DNA from: an uncultured Prochlorococcus sp.
GTDB lineage: Bacteria; Cyanobacteriota; Cyanobacteriia; PCC-6307; Cyanobiaceae
Direction: 5' to 3'
Length of the DNA stretch: 64,000 bases
Assembly (NCBI GenBank): GCA_902618795.1
Contig: CACNCF010000004.1
Coordinates: 21,704-85,703 of the forward strand
Position numbers and translations under genes: made by a program. This document shows, one piece after another, positions 1-8,607 of this stretch (position 1 is its first letter; each line of letters starts with the position of its first letter). Under the pieces are notes generated by a model. The model was not told the origin of the DNA. It saw nothing but the letters and a program-made list of their open reading frames with translations, and did not search any database.

Positions 1-62
1 TGGAACACTCATGTACGCAATTATTTGTCAGTACTTAATGAAGAATTTTCAAATTCAAATAG

Positions 63-308
63 TTATTCTTCATCTGACATTAAACAAAGTTGTTTAAAAG
101 GGACTTCTTCACTTATAAAACCCCATTGATCAAAAACCTCAGGATCAGGGTGAAGAATTAGTTGATTATTTTGAGTTTTCTTTAGTTTAAAGCCCTTTTT
201 AGAAAGTTTTTTCATTAAGTTAGCAGTTTCTTCAAATCTTGATGCCATTGCATCAAGACTTGAGCAGTCACTTGTTAATCCATTATCTTTCCATGTAAAA
301 AAATTCAT
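63..308 (-). CDS. Conserved small hypothetical protein (81 aa)
   Basis: A small soluble protein whose function I do not recognise. The frame opens with an ATG, has no signal peptide or membrane segment, and mixes a basic middle (several Lys around residues 33-45) with an acidic C-terminus ending in DEE. It sits 10 bases downstream of mraY on the same strand, so it is probably the last gene of that transcript. The base composition and codon use look like its neighbours. I call it a gene because it fills the space next to mraY with co-directional, tight spacing; the protein itself gives no functional clue. Confidence 0.7.
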   Translation of the reverse strand: MNFFTWKDNGLTSDCSSLDAMASRFEETANLMKKLSKKGFKLKKTQNNQLILHPDPEVFDQWGFISEEVPFKQLCLMSDEE

Positions 309-318
309 AACAAATTCT

Positions 319-1395
319 TCAAAGGTTGATTTTTAAAACTATACCTAAAATTACAAGTAAAATGTTGATTTTCCAAAAATTTTCAACTATTTTTTGTTCC
401 TTCACTCCTTTAAGTTCAAAGTGGTGGTGTAGTGGAGCCATTAAGAATATGCGTTTACCTCTATGCAATAATTTTTTTGTAATTTTAAAAAATCCTACTT
501 GAAAAATTACTGATAAAGATTCAATAATAAATATTCCTGAGAAAATAGATAAGGTAAAAACGCTATTGGTTAATAACGCTATAGAACCTAAAATTGCTCC
601 AATACTTAGAGATCCTGTGTCACCCATAAATATTTTTGCAGGATAACTATTATATTTGAGAAATCCCAAGCATATGCCGGACATCGAAAAACATAAGATG
701 CTAAATACAAAAAGTTCTTGCTGTTCTTTCAGTAATATTTCTGTTCCTAATCCATAAAAGACAATCCCACTGCATCCAGCTGCTAATCCATCTAGTCCAT
801 CAGTCAAATTTACTGAATTACTTATGCCCACTAGTACTAAAAAAGAAACTGGCAATATGAAAATATTCATATTTATTCCCCAGGAGTCAGAAACTATTAT
901 TACTGGACTGATTAAATTTTTTTCATAGGCTAACAATATAAAAATTATTGAGATGACACTTTGTAAGATAAATTTCTCTTTTGTGTTTAAACCTGCGTTC
1001 TCTTTTTTTTTAATGCTTAAAAAATCATCTAAAAATCCAATAATAAAGAAACCAAAAATAGTAAGTAATAAAAGCAATAATTTTAGAGAACCTAAATTGA
1101 TAGTTATTATCAAAAGCAAAATTAAAAAAGGGATTATCATAAAAATCCCACCCATTGTTGGAGTATCACTTTTTTTAAAGTGATTAGCTGGGCCTTCATT
1201 CCTAATATTTTGGAGTAAATTAAATTTTTTGATAATCTCTAGACCATTTTTCGTTGTAAAAATAGAAACAAAGAAAAATAATATGTAAACTCCTGTAAAA
1301 ATAAAATTTTTAAAAAAACAGGAGGTAACTATTAAAGCAAAAGTATTTAATATAAATAAAGATTCAAAGTTAAACTTTTTAATCTTCCCAATCAT
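319..1395 (-). CDS. mraY: Phospho-N-acetylmuramoyl-pentapeptide transferase MraY
   Basis: Integral membrane enzyme that transfers phospho-MurNAc-pentapeptide from UDP to undecaprenyl phosphate, giving lipid I, the first membrane step of peptidoglycan synthesis. The 358-residue length matches the family. Visible motifs are DTPTMGG (about 77-83), GFLDD (120-124) with the paired aspartates, NLTDGLDGLAAG (196-207), MGDTGS (257-262) and the histidine-rich HHHFELKG (323-330) near the C-terminus. About ten hydrophobic membrane segments alternate with these cytoplasmic loops. The ATG start lies inside the end of the upstream DUF3134 gene (17-base overlap), which suggests translational coupling. Identification is secure. 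Confidence 0.97.
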   Translation of the reverse strand: MIGKIKKFNFESLFILNTFALIVTSCFFKNFIFTGVYILFFFVSIFTTKNGLEIIKKFNLLQNIRNEGPANHFKKSDTPTMGGIFMIIPFLILLLIITINLGSLKLLLLLLTIFGFFIIGFLDDFLSIKKKENAGLNTKEKFILQSVISIIFILLAYEKNLISPVIIVSDSWGINMNIFILPVSFLVLVGISNSVNLTDGLDGLAAGCSGIVFYGLGTEILLKEQQELFVFSILCFSMSGICLGFLKYNSYPAKIFMGDTGSLSIGAILGSIALLTNSVFTLSIFSGIFIIESLSVIFQVGFFKITKKLLHRGKRIFLMAPLHHHFELKGVKEQKIVENFWKINILLVILGIVLKINL

Positions 1396-1660
1396 CTTCT
1401 AATGAAGGATCTTCTTCAGTTTTATAATCTTCCTTTTCTCCCATAAGTGCTGAAAGTTCTTCTTCTTCTATTGTACTAATCTCTTGTGAGTCTCCATCTT
1501 TTTCTGCAACAAGTCTACCTGTATGTTCGAGCCAAGATAGTAGATCAGGTTCCTCTCTTAGTGGCAATACAGGAGCTGGATCATCTCTGTGGTAGCAACT
1601 TAAAGCAGGATTGACTTCAGAAATGTCGTCCAATCTAAGTTTTAATTTATTTGAATCCAT
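1379..1660 (-). CDS. DUF3134 family protein (93 aa)
   Basis: A small cyanobacterial protein of unknown role. The core PAPVLPLREEPDLLSWLEHTGRL resembles the DUF3134 pattern of cyanobacteria; the C-terminal third is strongly acidic and ends in LEDDWED. The open frame extends 15 codons further upstream, but the ATG at 1660, beginning MDSNKLKL, is the more likely start because the extra N-terminus is an unconserved-looking hydrophobic stretch. It overlaps the start of mraY by 17 bases on the same strand. I infer a soluble protein; no catalytic motif is visible. The family name is recalled from pattern recognition, not from a search. Confidence 0.8.
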   Translation of the reverse strand: MDSNKLKLRLDDISEVNPALSCYHRDDPAPVLPLREEPDLLSWLEHTGRLVAEKDGDSQEISTIEEEELSALMGEKEDYKTEEDPSLEDDWED

Positions 1661-1714
1661 TAAAGATTTTGTTCTATATATAAGATAATACATAATGATG
1701 CACACTTAAAAACT

Positions 1715-1909
1715 TTGTTTGATAAAGGAAATTTAAAATACTTTTTTATCTGGCTAATTTCATTGTTGCTGTCTGGATTATTAAAACTTATTGGATATTT
1801 GAATACCAATCTTTTAATAATTAATAATTTTCTTCTCTTATTACTAGTTTTTGGTCCAGCTCTTTTAGTTACAATAGTATTAGTCTTTAATAAGTATTCA
1901 AATTCTTAA
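1715..1909 (+). CDS. Small hydrophobic membrane protein (64 aa), unknown
   Basis: A short frame starting with TTG at 1715 that encodes two hydrophobic segments (about residues 9-27 and 31-56) joined by a short polar turn, with a charged N-terminus and a polar C-terminus ending NKYSNS. This is a plausible two-span membrane protein. It lies 37 bases before argG in the same direction and diverges from the DUF3134 gene, so it could share the argG promoter. There is no ATG alternative and no clear Shine-Dalgarno sequence, so the call rests on composition and on how neatly it fills the gap. It could be a chance frame in AT-rich DNA. Confidence 0.45.
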   Translation: MFDKGNLKYFFIWLISLLLSGLLKLIGYLNTNLLIINNFLLLLLVFGPALLVTIVLVFNKYSNS

Positions 1910-1946
1910 TTACGTCAAAAAAGTTAAATTTATGGAGCAAATTTAG

Positions 1947-3161
1947 ATGCAGCAGGTTAAAAAAGTTGTACTAGCTTATTCTGGTGGCGTAGATACGAGC
2001 GTTTGTATTCCATATTTAAAGAATGAATATGGAATTTCAGAAGTAGTTACTTTTGTAGCAGATCTTGGTCAAGGCGAGGATTTAGAACTTATCAGGCAAA
2101 AAGCTTTAAACTCTGGTGCTTCTAAATCAATCGTTGGCAATTTAGTTAATAGTTTTGTTGAGAGATACGCTTTTCCAGCCATTAGAGCAAACGCATTATA
2201 TCTAGATAAATATCCCTTATCTACTGCTCTTGCTAGACCTTTAATTGCTGAAAATCTCGTGAATATTGCTAGAGAGATTAATGCCGATGCAGTAGCTCAT
2301 GGATGCACTGGTAAAGGGAATGATCAAGTTCGTTTTGATTTGGCAATTAACGCTTTAGGTCCTGATTTAAAAATAATTACTCCTGCGAGGGAGTGGAAGA
2401 TGAGTAGAGAAGAGGCAATAGTGTATGGAGAAAAATTTGGTATACCTGCGCCAGTATCAAAAAAATCACCATATTCAATAGACGTTAACTTACTTGGTAG
2501 GAGTATTGAAGCAGGTATATTAGAAGACCCAATGCAAGAAGCACCTGAGGATATATTTTCGATGACAGCATCAGTTGATAATTCACCTGATTCTCATCAA
2601 GATATAGAAATTGTTTTCAAAAATGGGTTTCCAGTTGGAATTAATGATGAATTTTTAACTCCTGTAGAGATCATTCAAAAAGCAAATGATCTTGCAGGAA
2701 ACCACGGTTTTGGAAGAATAGATATGATTGAGGATCGAGTAGTAGGAATTAAAAGTAGAGAGATTTACGAAACACCTGGCCTCTTACTTTTAATCAAAGC
2801 TCACAAAGAATTAGAGAGCATAACATTAAACCCCGATGTTATCGATTTTAAAGGAATAGTGGAAAAAAAATGGGGTCAATTAGTTTATCAAGGTTTTTGG
2901 TTTGGACCTCTTAAAGAAAGTTTAGATGCATTTATATCATCTACTCAAACTTCAGTTAATGGAAGAGTAAAGATTAGGCTTTATAAGGGGAACGCAATAG
3001 TCATTGGGAGAATGTCGGAAAATAATTCACTTTACAGGGAAGATTTGGTAACTTACGGCAAAGATGATGTCTTTAATCATTCTTTAGCAGAGGGTTTTAT
3101 TTATATGTGGGGTATGTCTAATAAAATATGGGCTGAGTTAAATTCAAAAACAAAAGATTAA
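1947..3161 (+). CDS. argG: Argininosuccinate synthase
   Basis: Joins citrulline and aspartate using ATP to form argininosuccinate, the penultimate step of arginine synthesis, in the cytoplasm. The N-terminal PP-loop AYSGGVDTS (residues 10-18) binds ATP, followed by family signatures such as [12 protein letters not shown] (about 118-129) and the [17 protein letters not shown] segment (about 173-189). The length of 404 residues is typical. It starts at an ATG and ends 3 bases before the convergent rpsF stop, leaving no room for an intergenic terminator. Confidence 0.98.
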   Translation: MQQVKKVVLAYSGGVDTSVCIPYLKNEYGISEVVTFVADLGQGEDLELIRQKALNSGASKSIVGNLVNSFVERYAFPAIRANALYLDKYPLSTALARPLIAENLVNIAREINADAVAHGCTGKGNDQVRFDLAINALGPDLKIITPAREWKMSREEAIVYGEKFGIPAPVSKKSPYSIDVNLLGRSIEAGILEDPMQEAPEDIFSMTASVDNSPDSHQDIEIVFKNGFPVGINDEFLTPVEIIQKANDLAGNHGFGRIDMIEDRVVGIKSREIYETPGLLLLIKAHKELESITLNPDVIDFKGIVEKKWGQLVYQGFWFGPLKESLDAFISSTQTSVNGRVKIRLYKGNAIVIGRMSENNSLYREDLVTYGKDDVFNHSLAEGFIYMWGMSNKIWAELNSKTKD

Positions 3162-3164
3162 CAT

Positions 3165-3626
3165 TTAAGATTCTGCATTTTCTTTAGTTTCAGCATCATC
3201 TTTGCTTGAAGTTGAAGAATTTGCACTTGCCACTGGTTCTTTTTCTTTAGAATCAACTTTCGCATCTGGATTCTCTTTATTCTCTGATTCAGATGTATTT
3301 TTGTTCGAAGGTCGTGGGGTTGGTAAAGGGCCCTCTTGTTTAACAGTCATATATCTAATAACATCCTCACTTAGTCTCATTGCTTTTTCAATTTTGAAAA
3401 TATGTTGTCCATTGCCTTGATGACTTAATTGGACGTAAATACCTTCTCTATGTTTTGCTATTTGATAGGCTAATCTTCTTTTGCCTCTCATTTGACTATC
3501 AAGAATCGTACCTCCAAATTCTTCTAAAAGCTTATTATATTTATCGATGTGATTAGTTACTTCATTTTCCGCAATGTCTGGGCGGAGAATATACATGGTT
3601 TCGTAATAAGATTGTTGATTGTTCAT
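3165..3626 (-). CDS. rpsF: 30S ribosomal protein S6 with acidic C-terminal tail
   Basis: Small-subunit ribosomal protein that binds the central domain of 16S rRNA with S18. The S6 fold is visible from the N-terminal [11 protein letters not shown] through [16 protein letters not shown] to the [13 protein letters not shown] strand, about the first 100 residues. It is followed by a roughly 50-residue Ser/Glu/Lys/Asp-rich low-complexity tail. I chose the ATG at 3626; the TTG four codons upstream (3638) is possible. The upstream gap to aroE (3627-3730) carries an inverted repeat and a 10-base-period direct repeat that may be regulatory. rpsF is not next to rpsR or rplI here; rplI is about 38 kb away. 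Confidence 0.96.
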   Translation of the reverse strand: MNNQQSYYETMYILRPDIAENEVTNHIDKYNKLLEEFGGTILDSQMRGKRRLAYQIAKHREGIYVQLSHQGNGQHIFKIEKAMRLSEDVIRYMTVKQEGPLPTPRPSNKNTSESENKENPDAKVDSKEKEPVASANSSTSSKDDAETKENAES

Positions 3627-3646
3627 AGTTTCAGACAAGGTCTTTG

Positions 3647-3669
3647 GCTCATAAATTGAAATGATGAGC
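3647..3669. promoter_or_regulatory. Inverted repeat GCTCAT...ATGAGC upstream of rpsF
   Basis: GCTCAT (3647-3652) and its exact complement ATGAGC (3664-3669) flank an 11-base spacer containing TTGAAAT (3656-3662). It lies 20 bases before the preferred rpsF start, within its probable leader. The arrangement GCTCAT, three bases, TTGAAAT, ATGAGC recurs at 15479-15508 upstream of the sigma factor gene. It could be an RNA hairpin near the ribosome binding region or a protein site. Its function is not known; the sequence match is directly visible. Confidence 0.4.
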
Positions 3670-3681
3670 GTCTGTTCATTA

Positions 3682-3699
3682 TTTACGATACATTACGAT
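3682..3699. promoter_or_regulatory. HLR1-like tandem repeat TTACGAT with 10-base period
   Basis: TTACGATA occurs at 3683-3690 and again at 3693-3700, exactly one helical turn apart. The cyanobacterial HLR1 element bound by the response regulator RpaB is two TTACA-type repeats with the same 10-base period; here both repeats have G instead of the final A. It lies between aroE and rpsF, about 55-75 bases upstream of the rpsF start. The repeat is seen; binding by RpaB is inference. Confidence 0.35.
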
Positions 3700-3730
3700 A
3701 GGCAATTTCTTCATAAATAAGATCATTTTT

Positions 3731-4591
3731 TTAAAGATATTTTTTTAATGCGTCATTCATTACATGAAAAGGCACTTCTAAACCATCTGTCCAAAATGAT
3801 AATGATTTTATTCCTTGAGCAACAAGCATGTCCAAACCGTCTATAGTCCTGCATCCTTTTTTGGCGCTAAATTTTAATAAAGTAGTTGGGGCTGGGTTAT
3901 AGATTAAATCATAAACAATTGTTTGCGATTTAAGAGATCTCCAAAAAACTTCGCCATATGGCATTACATTATTTTCATATTTTGCTGTTTTCATCCCTGC
4001 TGGTGTTGTATTTACGATCAAATCTGCATCCCTAATTAAAATTTGGGCTTGATCATCACTATTTAAAAAACCTTGCAGTTGAATTTGATTATCAAAGTTT
4101 TTTATTAATTCATCTAGTGATGATTTGTTTCGTGATATTACTGAAATTGTTGAAAGATTCAAATTTATTAAACCTTGAATAACAGATCTTGCTGCACCAC
4201 CGGAGCCAAGAACTATTGATTTTTTCTTTGCTAAGTTTAAATTTTTTAATGGATAAATAAATCCCTCTACATCGGTGTTAGTTGCGCTCCATTCTTTTTT
4301 AGAATTTAATTTCAGGGTATTAATTGCTTTAAGTTTGCTAGCAATAGGGGAGATTTCACTACAAAGGCTAAATACTTTTTCTTTGTGTGGAATTGTAATG
4401 TTTAAACCTTTGCAATTAATCTTTTTTAAAGAATTAAGAACTAACTCCAGATCTTCATCTTTACAAGGTAAAGCAATATAAATTAAATCTAAGCCTAAAT
4501 ATTGAAGGGCAGCATTTTGCATAATTGGGGACAACGAATGGCTTACTGGATTGCCAATTAATGCTATAAAAGATGTCTTACTTGAAATCAT
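3731..4591 (-). CDS. aroE: Shikimate 5-dehydrogenase
   Basis: Reduces 3-dehydroshikimate to shikimate with NADPH in the chorismate pathway. The N-terminal substrate-binding region holds GNPVSHSLSPIMQNAA (about 9-24) and LNITIPHKEKV with the catalytic Lys. The Rossmann domain shows VLGSGGAARSV, and near the end comes DGLDMLVAQG. The start is the ATG at 4591, giving 286 residues, the normal length; the open frame continues 15 codons upstream but those residues do not look conserved. It is divergent from dnaK with 117 bases between starts and upstream of rpsF on the same strand. Confidence 0.96.
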   Translation of the reverse strand: MISSKTSFIALIGNPVSHSLSPIMQNAALQYLGLDLIYIALPCKDEDLELVLNSLKKINCKGLNITIPHKEKVFSLCSEISPIASKLKAINTLKLNSKKEWSATNTDVEGFIYPLKNLNLAKKKSIVLGSGGAARSVIQGLINLNLSTISVISRNKSSLDELIKNFDNQIQLQGFLNSDDQAQILIRDADLIVNTTPAGMKTAKYENNVMPYGEVFWRSLKSQTIVYDLIYNPAPTTLLKFSAKKGCRTIDGLDMLVAQGIKSLSFWTDGLEVPFHVMNDALKKYL

Positions 4592-4708
4592 GTTTAGAAT
4601 TTTAACCTTAAAAGTAATGATCTGTTCGGGAACCACACCCCGTCTTTGAGTAACAATAATGACGTCAATGACCGATTATGGAGAATAACAAATATCGAGA
4701 ATTTACCC

Positions 4709-6616
4709 ATGGGTAAGGTAGTAGGAATTGATTTAGGAACAACTAATAGTTGTGTCGCAGTAATGGAAGGTGGCAAGCCTACTGTAATAGCAAATGCTGA
4801 GGGTTTCAGAACTACTCCATCAGTTGTTGCATATACAAAAAATCAAGATCAGCTTGTTGGACAAATAGCAAAAAGACAAGCTGTAATGAATCCTGAAAAT
4901 ACTTTTTATTCTGCAAAACGTTTTGTCGGTAGAAGAGTTGATGAAGTTAATGAAGAATCTAAAGAAGTTAGTTACTCTGTTGAAAAATCCGGTTCTAGTG
5001 TCAAATTAAAATGCCCTATTTTGGATAAGCAGTTTTCTCCTGAAGAGGTGAGTTCTCAAGTTTTAAGAAAGTTAGCAGATGATGCTGGTAAATACCTTGG
5101 CGACAAAGTTACACAGGCTGTAATTACGGTTCCAGCATACTTTAATGATTCCCAAAGACAGGCTACTAAAGATGCTGGAAAGATTGCTGGTTTAGAAGTT
5201 CTCAGAATTGTTAATGAGCCAACTGCTGCAGCATTAGCATATGGTTTGGATAAAGAAAATGAAAAAATTCTTGTTTTTGATTTAGGAGGAGGAACATTTG
5301 ATGTCTCAGTTATTGAAGCTGGTGATGGAGTAACTGAAGTTCTATCTACATCTGGAGATACACATTTAGGTGGTGATGATTTTGATAGATGCATCGTAGA
5401 TCACTTAGCTAGTACTTTTAAATCTAATGAAGGAATTGATCTCAGACAAGATAAGCAAGCTTTGCAAAGGTTGACTGAAGCTGCAGAAAAAGCAAAAATA
5501 GAGCTATCAAATGCTACTCAAAGTGAAATAAATTTACCCTTTATTACAGCGACGCCCGAAGGACCAAAACATTTAGATTTGAACCTAACTAGAGCAAAGT
5601 TCGAGGAATTAGCAGCTTCTTTAATTGATAGATGTAAGACCCCAGTTGAGAGAGCTATTAGTGATGCCAAAATTTCTACTAGTGAAATTGATGAAGTTGT
5701 TATGGTGGGAGGCTCATCAAGAATACCTGCTGTCTTAGATTTAGTTAAAAAAATAATTGGTAAAGAACCAAATCAAACTGTAAATCCAGATGAGGTAGTA
5801 GCTGTTGGAGCTGCGATCCAAGGAGGAGTTTTAGCTGGAGAGGTTAAAGATATATTGTTACTTGACGTTACTCCACTATCTTTAGGTGTAGAAACTTTAG
5901 GGGGAGTAATGACAAAAATGATAAATCGAAATACTACAGTACCTACAAAGAAATCTGAAACATATTCAACAGCTGTAGACGGTCAAACAAATGTTGAAAT
6001 ACACGTTTTACAGGGTGAAAGAGAAATGGCTTCTGATAACAAAAGCCTAGGAACTTTCAGATTGGATGGTATACCTTCAGCTCCAAGAGGTGTTCCGCAA
6101 ATTGAAGTTACATTTGATATCGATGCAAATGGAATTCTAAGTGTTACTGCTAAAGATAAAGGTAGTGGTAAAGAGCAAAGTATTTCTATTACTGGTGCTT
6201 CTACTCTATCTGATAATGAAGTAGAAAAAATGGTAAAAGATGCTGAATCAAATGCATCTGCAGATAAAGAAAAAAGAGAAAAAATTGATTTAAAAAACCA
6301 AGCTGAAACTCTTGTTTACCAGACAGAAAAGCAACTTGGTGAGTTAGGAGATAAAATTGATGCTTCTGCAAAGTCCAAAGTTGAAGAAAAAAGTAATGCT
6401 TTAAAAGAGGCAACTTCAAAAGAAGATTATGAATCAATGAAAAAACTTCTTGAAGAACTTCAGCAAGAACTGTACGCAGTTGGTTCATCTGTTTATCAGC
6501 AACAAGGCAATCAGCCACCTTCATCAGGTACTCCGGGAGGTTCGGACCAGAGTGACTCAAGCGAAAAAGGTGGTGATGATGTAATTGATGCCGACTTTAC
6601 TGAGACGAAAGATTAA
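4709..6616 (+). CDS. dnaK: Chaperone protein DnaK (Hsp70)
   Basis: ATP-dependent Hsp70 chaperone that folds and refolds cytosolic proteins with DnaJ and GrpE. The nucleotide-binding domain begins [18 protein letters not shown] and includes [28 protein letters not shown] and [13 protein letters not shown]. The substrate domain follows [18 protein letters not shown], and the lid ends in the usual acidic [10 protein letters not shown]. The ATG at 4709 is chosen because homology begins exactly there; a TTG 21 codons upstream would add an unlikely leader. The product is 635 residues. Cyanobacteria often have several DnaK paralogues; this looks like the canonical DnaK2 type. Its stop codon overlaps the stop of the convergent gene (shared TTAA). 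Confidence 0.97.
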   Translation: MGKVVGIDLGTTNSCVAVMEGGKPTVIANAEGFRTTPSVVAYTKNQDQLVGQIAKRQAVMNPENTFYSAKRFVGRRVDEVNEESKEVSYSVEKSGSSVKLKCPILDKQFSPEEVSSQVLRKLADDAGKYLGDKVTQAVITVPAYFNDSQRQATKDAGKIAGLEVLRIVNEPTAAALAYGLDKENEKILVFDLGGGTFDVSVIEAGDGVTEVLSTSGDTHLGGDDFDRCIVDHLASTFKSNEGIDLRQDKQALQRLTEAAEKAKIELSNATQSEINLPFITATPEGPKHLDLNLTRAKFEELAASLIDRCKTPVERAISDAKISTSEIDEVVMVGGSSRIPAVLDLVKKIIGKEPNQTVNPDEVVAVGAAIQGGVLAGEVKDILLLDVTPLSLGVETLGGVMTKMINRNTTVPTKKSETYSTAVDGQTNVEIHVLQGEREMASDNKSLGTFRLDGIPSAPRGVPQIEVTFDIDANGILSVTAKDKGSGKEQSISITGASTLSDNEVEKMVKDAESNASADKEKREKIDLKNQAETLVYQTEKQLGELGDKIDASAKSKVEEKSNALKEATSKEDYESMKKLLEELQQELYAVGSSVYQQQGNQPPSSGTPGGSDQSDSSEKGGDDVIDADFTETKD

Positions 6617-7695
6617 AAAAGGTAATTTTTAATTTCATTAGCAACCCATTTAGAACAAGCTGGAGCAAGTAAAATCCCATTTTTATAAAAACCTGTACAT
6701 ATAATTAATCCATTTTTAAGATTTTTCATTATTGGTGAAGGCTCACCATCTGGCCTTGACCTTATGCCGTACCATTTTTTAGAAATCTTCCCTTTAATCA
6801 GCCAATTTGGTTTTCTATCGAGAAAATTTGTGAGTTTTTCGAATGTATTGTCTCCTGGTTTAGTACTGTATTCGTCGGTTGAGCCAATAATTAGCTTTTT
6901 TTTTGATTTTGGAATTATATTTTTACCATTTATATTGAATTGTTTTGGTAGCGATAATAAATCAACTTCTGCATCATTAATATCAATTTCCATAGCTTGA
7001 CCCAAGACAGGTTTTAATGTGATGTTGTGAGATATGCCATCTATTAAATCAATTGCTTTTAGCGAATTACACAAAATAACAATATCAGATTTGATATTTT
7101 CATCGTTTCTTGTTGTAGAAATCCATTGATTGTCTGATTTTCTGATTTTTATTATTTCTCCTTCTGAAAAATTTATTCTTTGATGTTTTAGATATTTATC
7201 TAATGTTTGAAGTAAAGAAAAGGGATTTATTCTTCCATCTTTGAAGGAAATCATTCCTTTTATATTTTTTGTTTGGAAGGCTTTATTTATATTTTTGATA
7301 AATATTGAGTCTCTTTCTAAAATTCGTAAGTTTTGATCATTATTTTCATAAATAAATTTCTTTAATTTTTTAAACTTTTCGTCATTAGTAGTAAGTTGTA
7401 TTAATGGTTTGTTGATATTTAATTCACTATTGTATTTTTGCAGGAATGTAATCCATTGTGGCCATAATTCAATGCTTTGTTTCCTGAGATCCCAGCTTCT
7501 ACCTCTCCTTTTTTGATACATATTACCCATTAGTAAGCCTAAGGCTGCATAGCTACTATTTTGGATTTGAGTTGGATCTATTATCGTTACCTTGAAACCT
7601 AATTCTGATAATTCTAAGGCGTTAAATTTTCCAATAATTCCTGATCCAATAATAACTATGTGTGCTTTTTGAAAATTTTCTTTTAAGCTTTTCAT
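6613..7695 (-). CDS. FAD-dependent amino-acid oxidase, ThiO-like (probable glycine oxidase)
   Basis: A flavoprotein of the D-amino-acid oxidase family. The N-terminal [18 protein letters not shown] (about 14-31) is a Rossmann GxGxxG for FAD, followed by TIIDP. The C-terminal segment [15 protein letters not shown] has the shape of the ThiO ending, where FAD and the substrate carboxylate are bound. If it is ThiO it oxidises glycine to iminoglycine for thiazole synthesis by ThiG, whose gene is in this window at 51621-52415. In several cyanobacteria ThiO and ThiG are one fused protein; here they are separate. Divergence is considerable, so another primary or secondary amine could be the substrate. 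Convergent with dnaK, overlapping by four bases. Confidence 0.8.
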   Translation of the reverse strand: MKSLKENFQKAHIVIIGSGIIGKFNALELSELGFKVTIIDPTQIQNSSYAALGLLMGNMYQKRRGRSWDLRKQSIELWPQWITFLQKYNSELNINKPLIQLTTNDEKFKKLKKFIYENNDQNLRILERDSIFIKNINKAFQTKNIKGMISFKDGRINPFSLLQTLDKYLKHQRINFSEGEIIKIRKSDNQWISTTRNDENIKSDIVILCNSLKAIDLIDGISHNITLKPVLGQAMEIDINDAEVDLLSLPKQFNINGKNIIPKSKKKLIIGSTDEYSTKPGDNTFEKLTNFLDRKPNWLIKGKISKKWYGIRSRPDGEPSPIMKNLKNGLIICTGFYKNGILLAPACSKWVANEIKNYLF

Positions 7696-7743
7696 TGATA
7701 TATTAGATATACTTGCTTATTTGACTTAATAGTTAAAGATTTT

Positions 7744-8598
7744 TTGGAACATCCTTCAATTATATTCAAAATTGTTTGTCCCGATCGTCCTGGCCTTGTG
7801 AGTTTACTTACAAGTTGGATTTCAAATTACGGTGGAAACATAAAACATTCTGATCATCATACAGATCAAGATGCCGGTTTGTTTCTTAGTCGAATTGAAT
7901 GGAATAGTAAAAATGCCTTTTTTAACAGAGATGAAATTTATAAAGAATTTGAAAAAATTGCAGATGAAGTAAATGGAAAATTTAACATAAATTATTCAGA
8001 TGAAATTCCAAATGTTGCTATTTTCGTGGGTAAACAAAATCATTGTTTGATTGATTTACTTTGGCGAGTAAGAAATGGAGAACTCAAAATGAAAGTCCCG
8101 TTAATAATTTCAAATCATTCTGATCTTGAAAATATTGCAAATGACTTTAATGCAAAATTTATTCATATTGATACCTTTAAAACTGATAAATCTATTGTTG
8201 AAGATCAATTTTTACATTTACTAAAAGAATATGATATTGATCTCGTTGTATTAGCCAAATATATGCAAATTTTGAGTGACTCTTTTTTAAAAAAGTTTTC
8301 TTCAATAATAAATATTCATCATTCTTTCTTACCTGCATTTAAGGGCGGGCAACCATATCATCGAGCTTGGAAGAGAGGTGTTAAATTAATCGGCGCTACA
8401 GCTCACTATGTTACTGAAGATCTTGATGAAGGCCCGATAATTGAGCAATGCACAGTTAATGTAAGTCATAGGGATGAAGTTGACGATATGATTAGAAAAG
8501 GAAGAGATATTGAAAGAATAGCTTTAGCAAGAGCAGTTAGATTACATCTGAATCATCAAGTATTTGTTTATAACAGCAAAACTGCTGTTTTTGATTGA
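7744..8598 (+). CDS. purU: Formyltetrahydrofolate deformylase
   Basis: Hydrolyses 10-formyl-THF to formate and THF, balancing one-carbon pools. An N-terminal ACT domain (about 5-85) opens with CPDRPGLVSLLTSW, the region that senses methionine and glycine in characterised PurU. The formyltransferase domain (about 90-284) holds INIHHSFLPAFKGGQPYHRAW with the catalytic Asn and His, and VTEDLDEGPI with the catalytic Asp. The start is TTG at 7744: the frame is closed by a stop at 7696-7698, and this is the only ordinary start giving the normal 284 residues. A hairpin with a T-run overlaps its last codons. Confidence 0.95.
   Translation: MEHPSIIFKIVCPDRPGLVSLLTSWISNYGGNIKHSDHHTDQDAGLFLSRIEWNSKNAFFNRDEIYKEFEKIADEVNGKFNINYSDEIPNVAIFVGKQNHCLIDLLWRVRNGELKMKVPLIISNHSDLENIANDFNAKFIHIDTFKTDKSIVEDQFLHLLKEYDIDLVVLAKYMQILSDSFLKKFSSIINIHHSFLPAFKGGQPYHRAWKRGVKLIGATAHYVTEDLDEGPIIEQCTVNVSHRDEVDDMIRKGRDIERIALARAVRLHLNHQVFVYNSKTAVFD
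8572..8592 (+). terminator. Terminator-like hairpin overlapping the end of purU
   Basis: A perfect 6-base stem AACAGC (8572-8577) and GCTGTT (8584-8589) encloses a 6-base loop and is followed by TTT to 8592. It lies within the last codons of purU, whose stop is at 8596-8598, only 9 bases before the convergent gene ends. The T-run is on the plus side only, so it would act on the purU transcript. The stem is short, so strength is uncertain. Confidence 0.45.
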
Positions 8599-8607
8599 AG
8601 ATAGTTT

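Noticed and set aside
4660..4667. TGACGTCA palindrome upstream of dnaK
   Set aside because: A perfect 8-base palindrome 42 bases before the start, but I know of no cyanobacterial regulator with this site and a single copy is weak evidence. No CIRCE (TTAGCACTC) repeat was seen either.
4646..4708. TTG start adding 21 residues to DnaK
   Set aside because: DnaK homology begins at ATG 4709 and the extra residues do not resemble any family extension.
6201..6560. A 119-codon minus-strand frame opposite the end of dnaK
   Set aside because: Leu/Gln/His-rich reverse reading of the DnaK lid; dnaK is certain.
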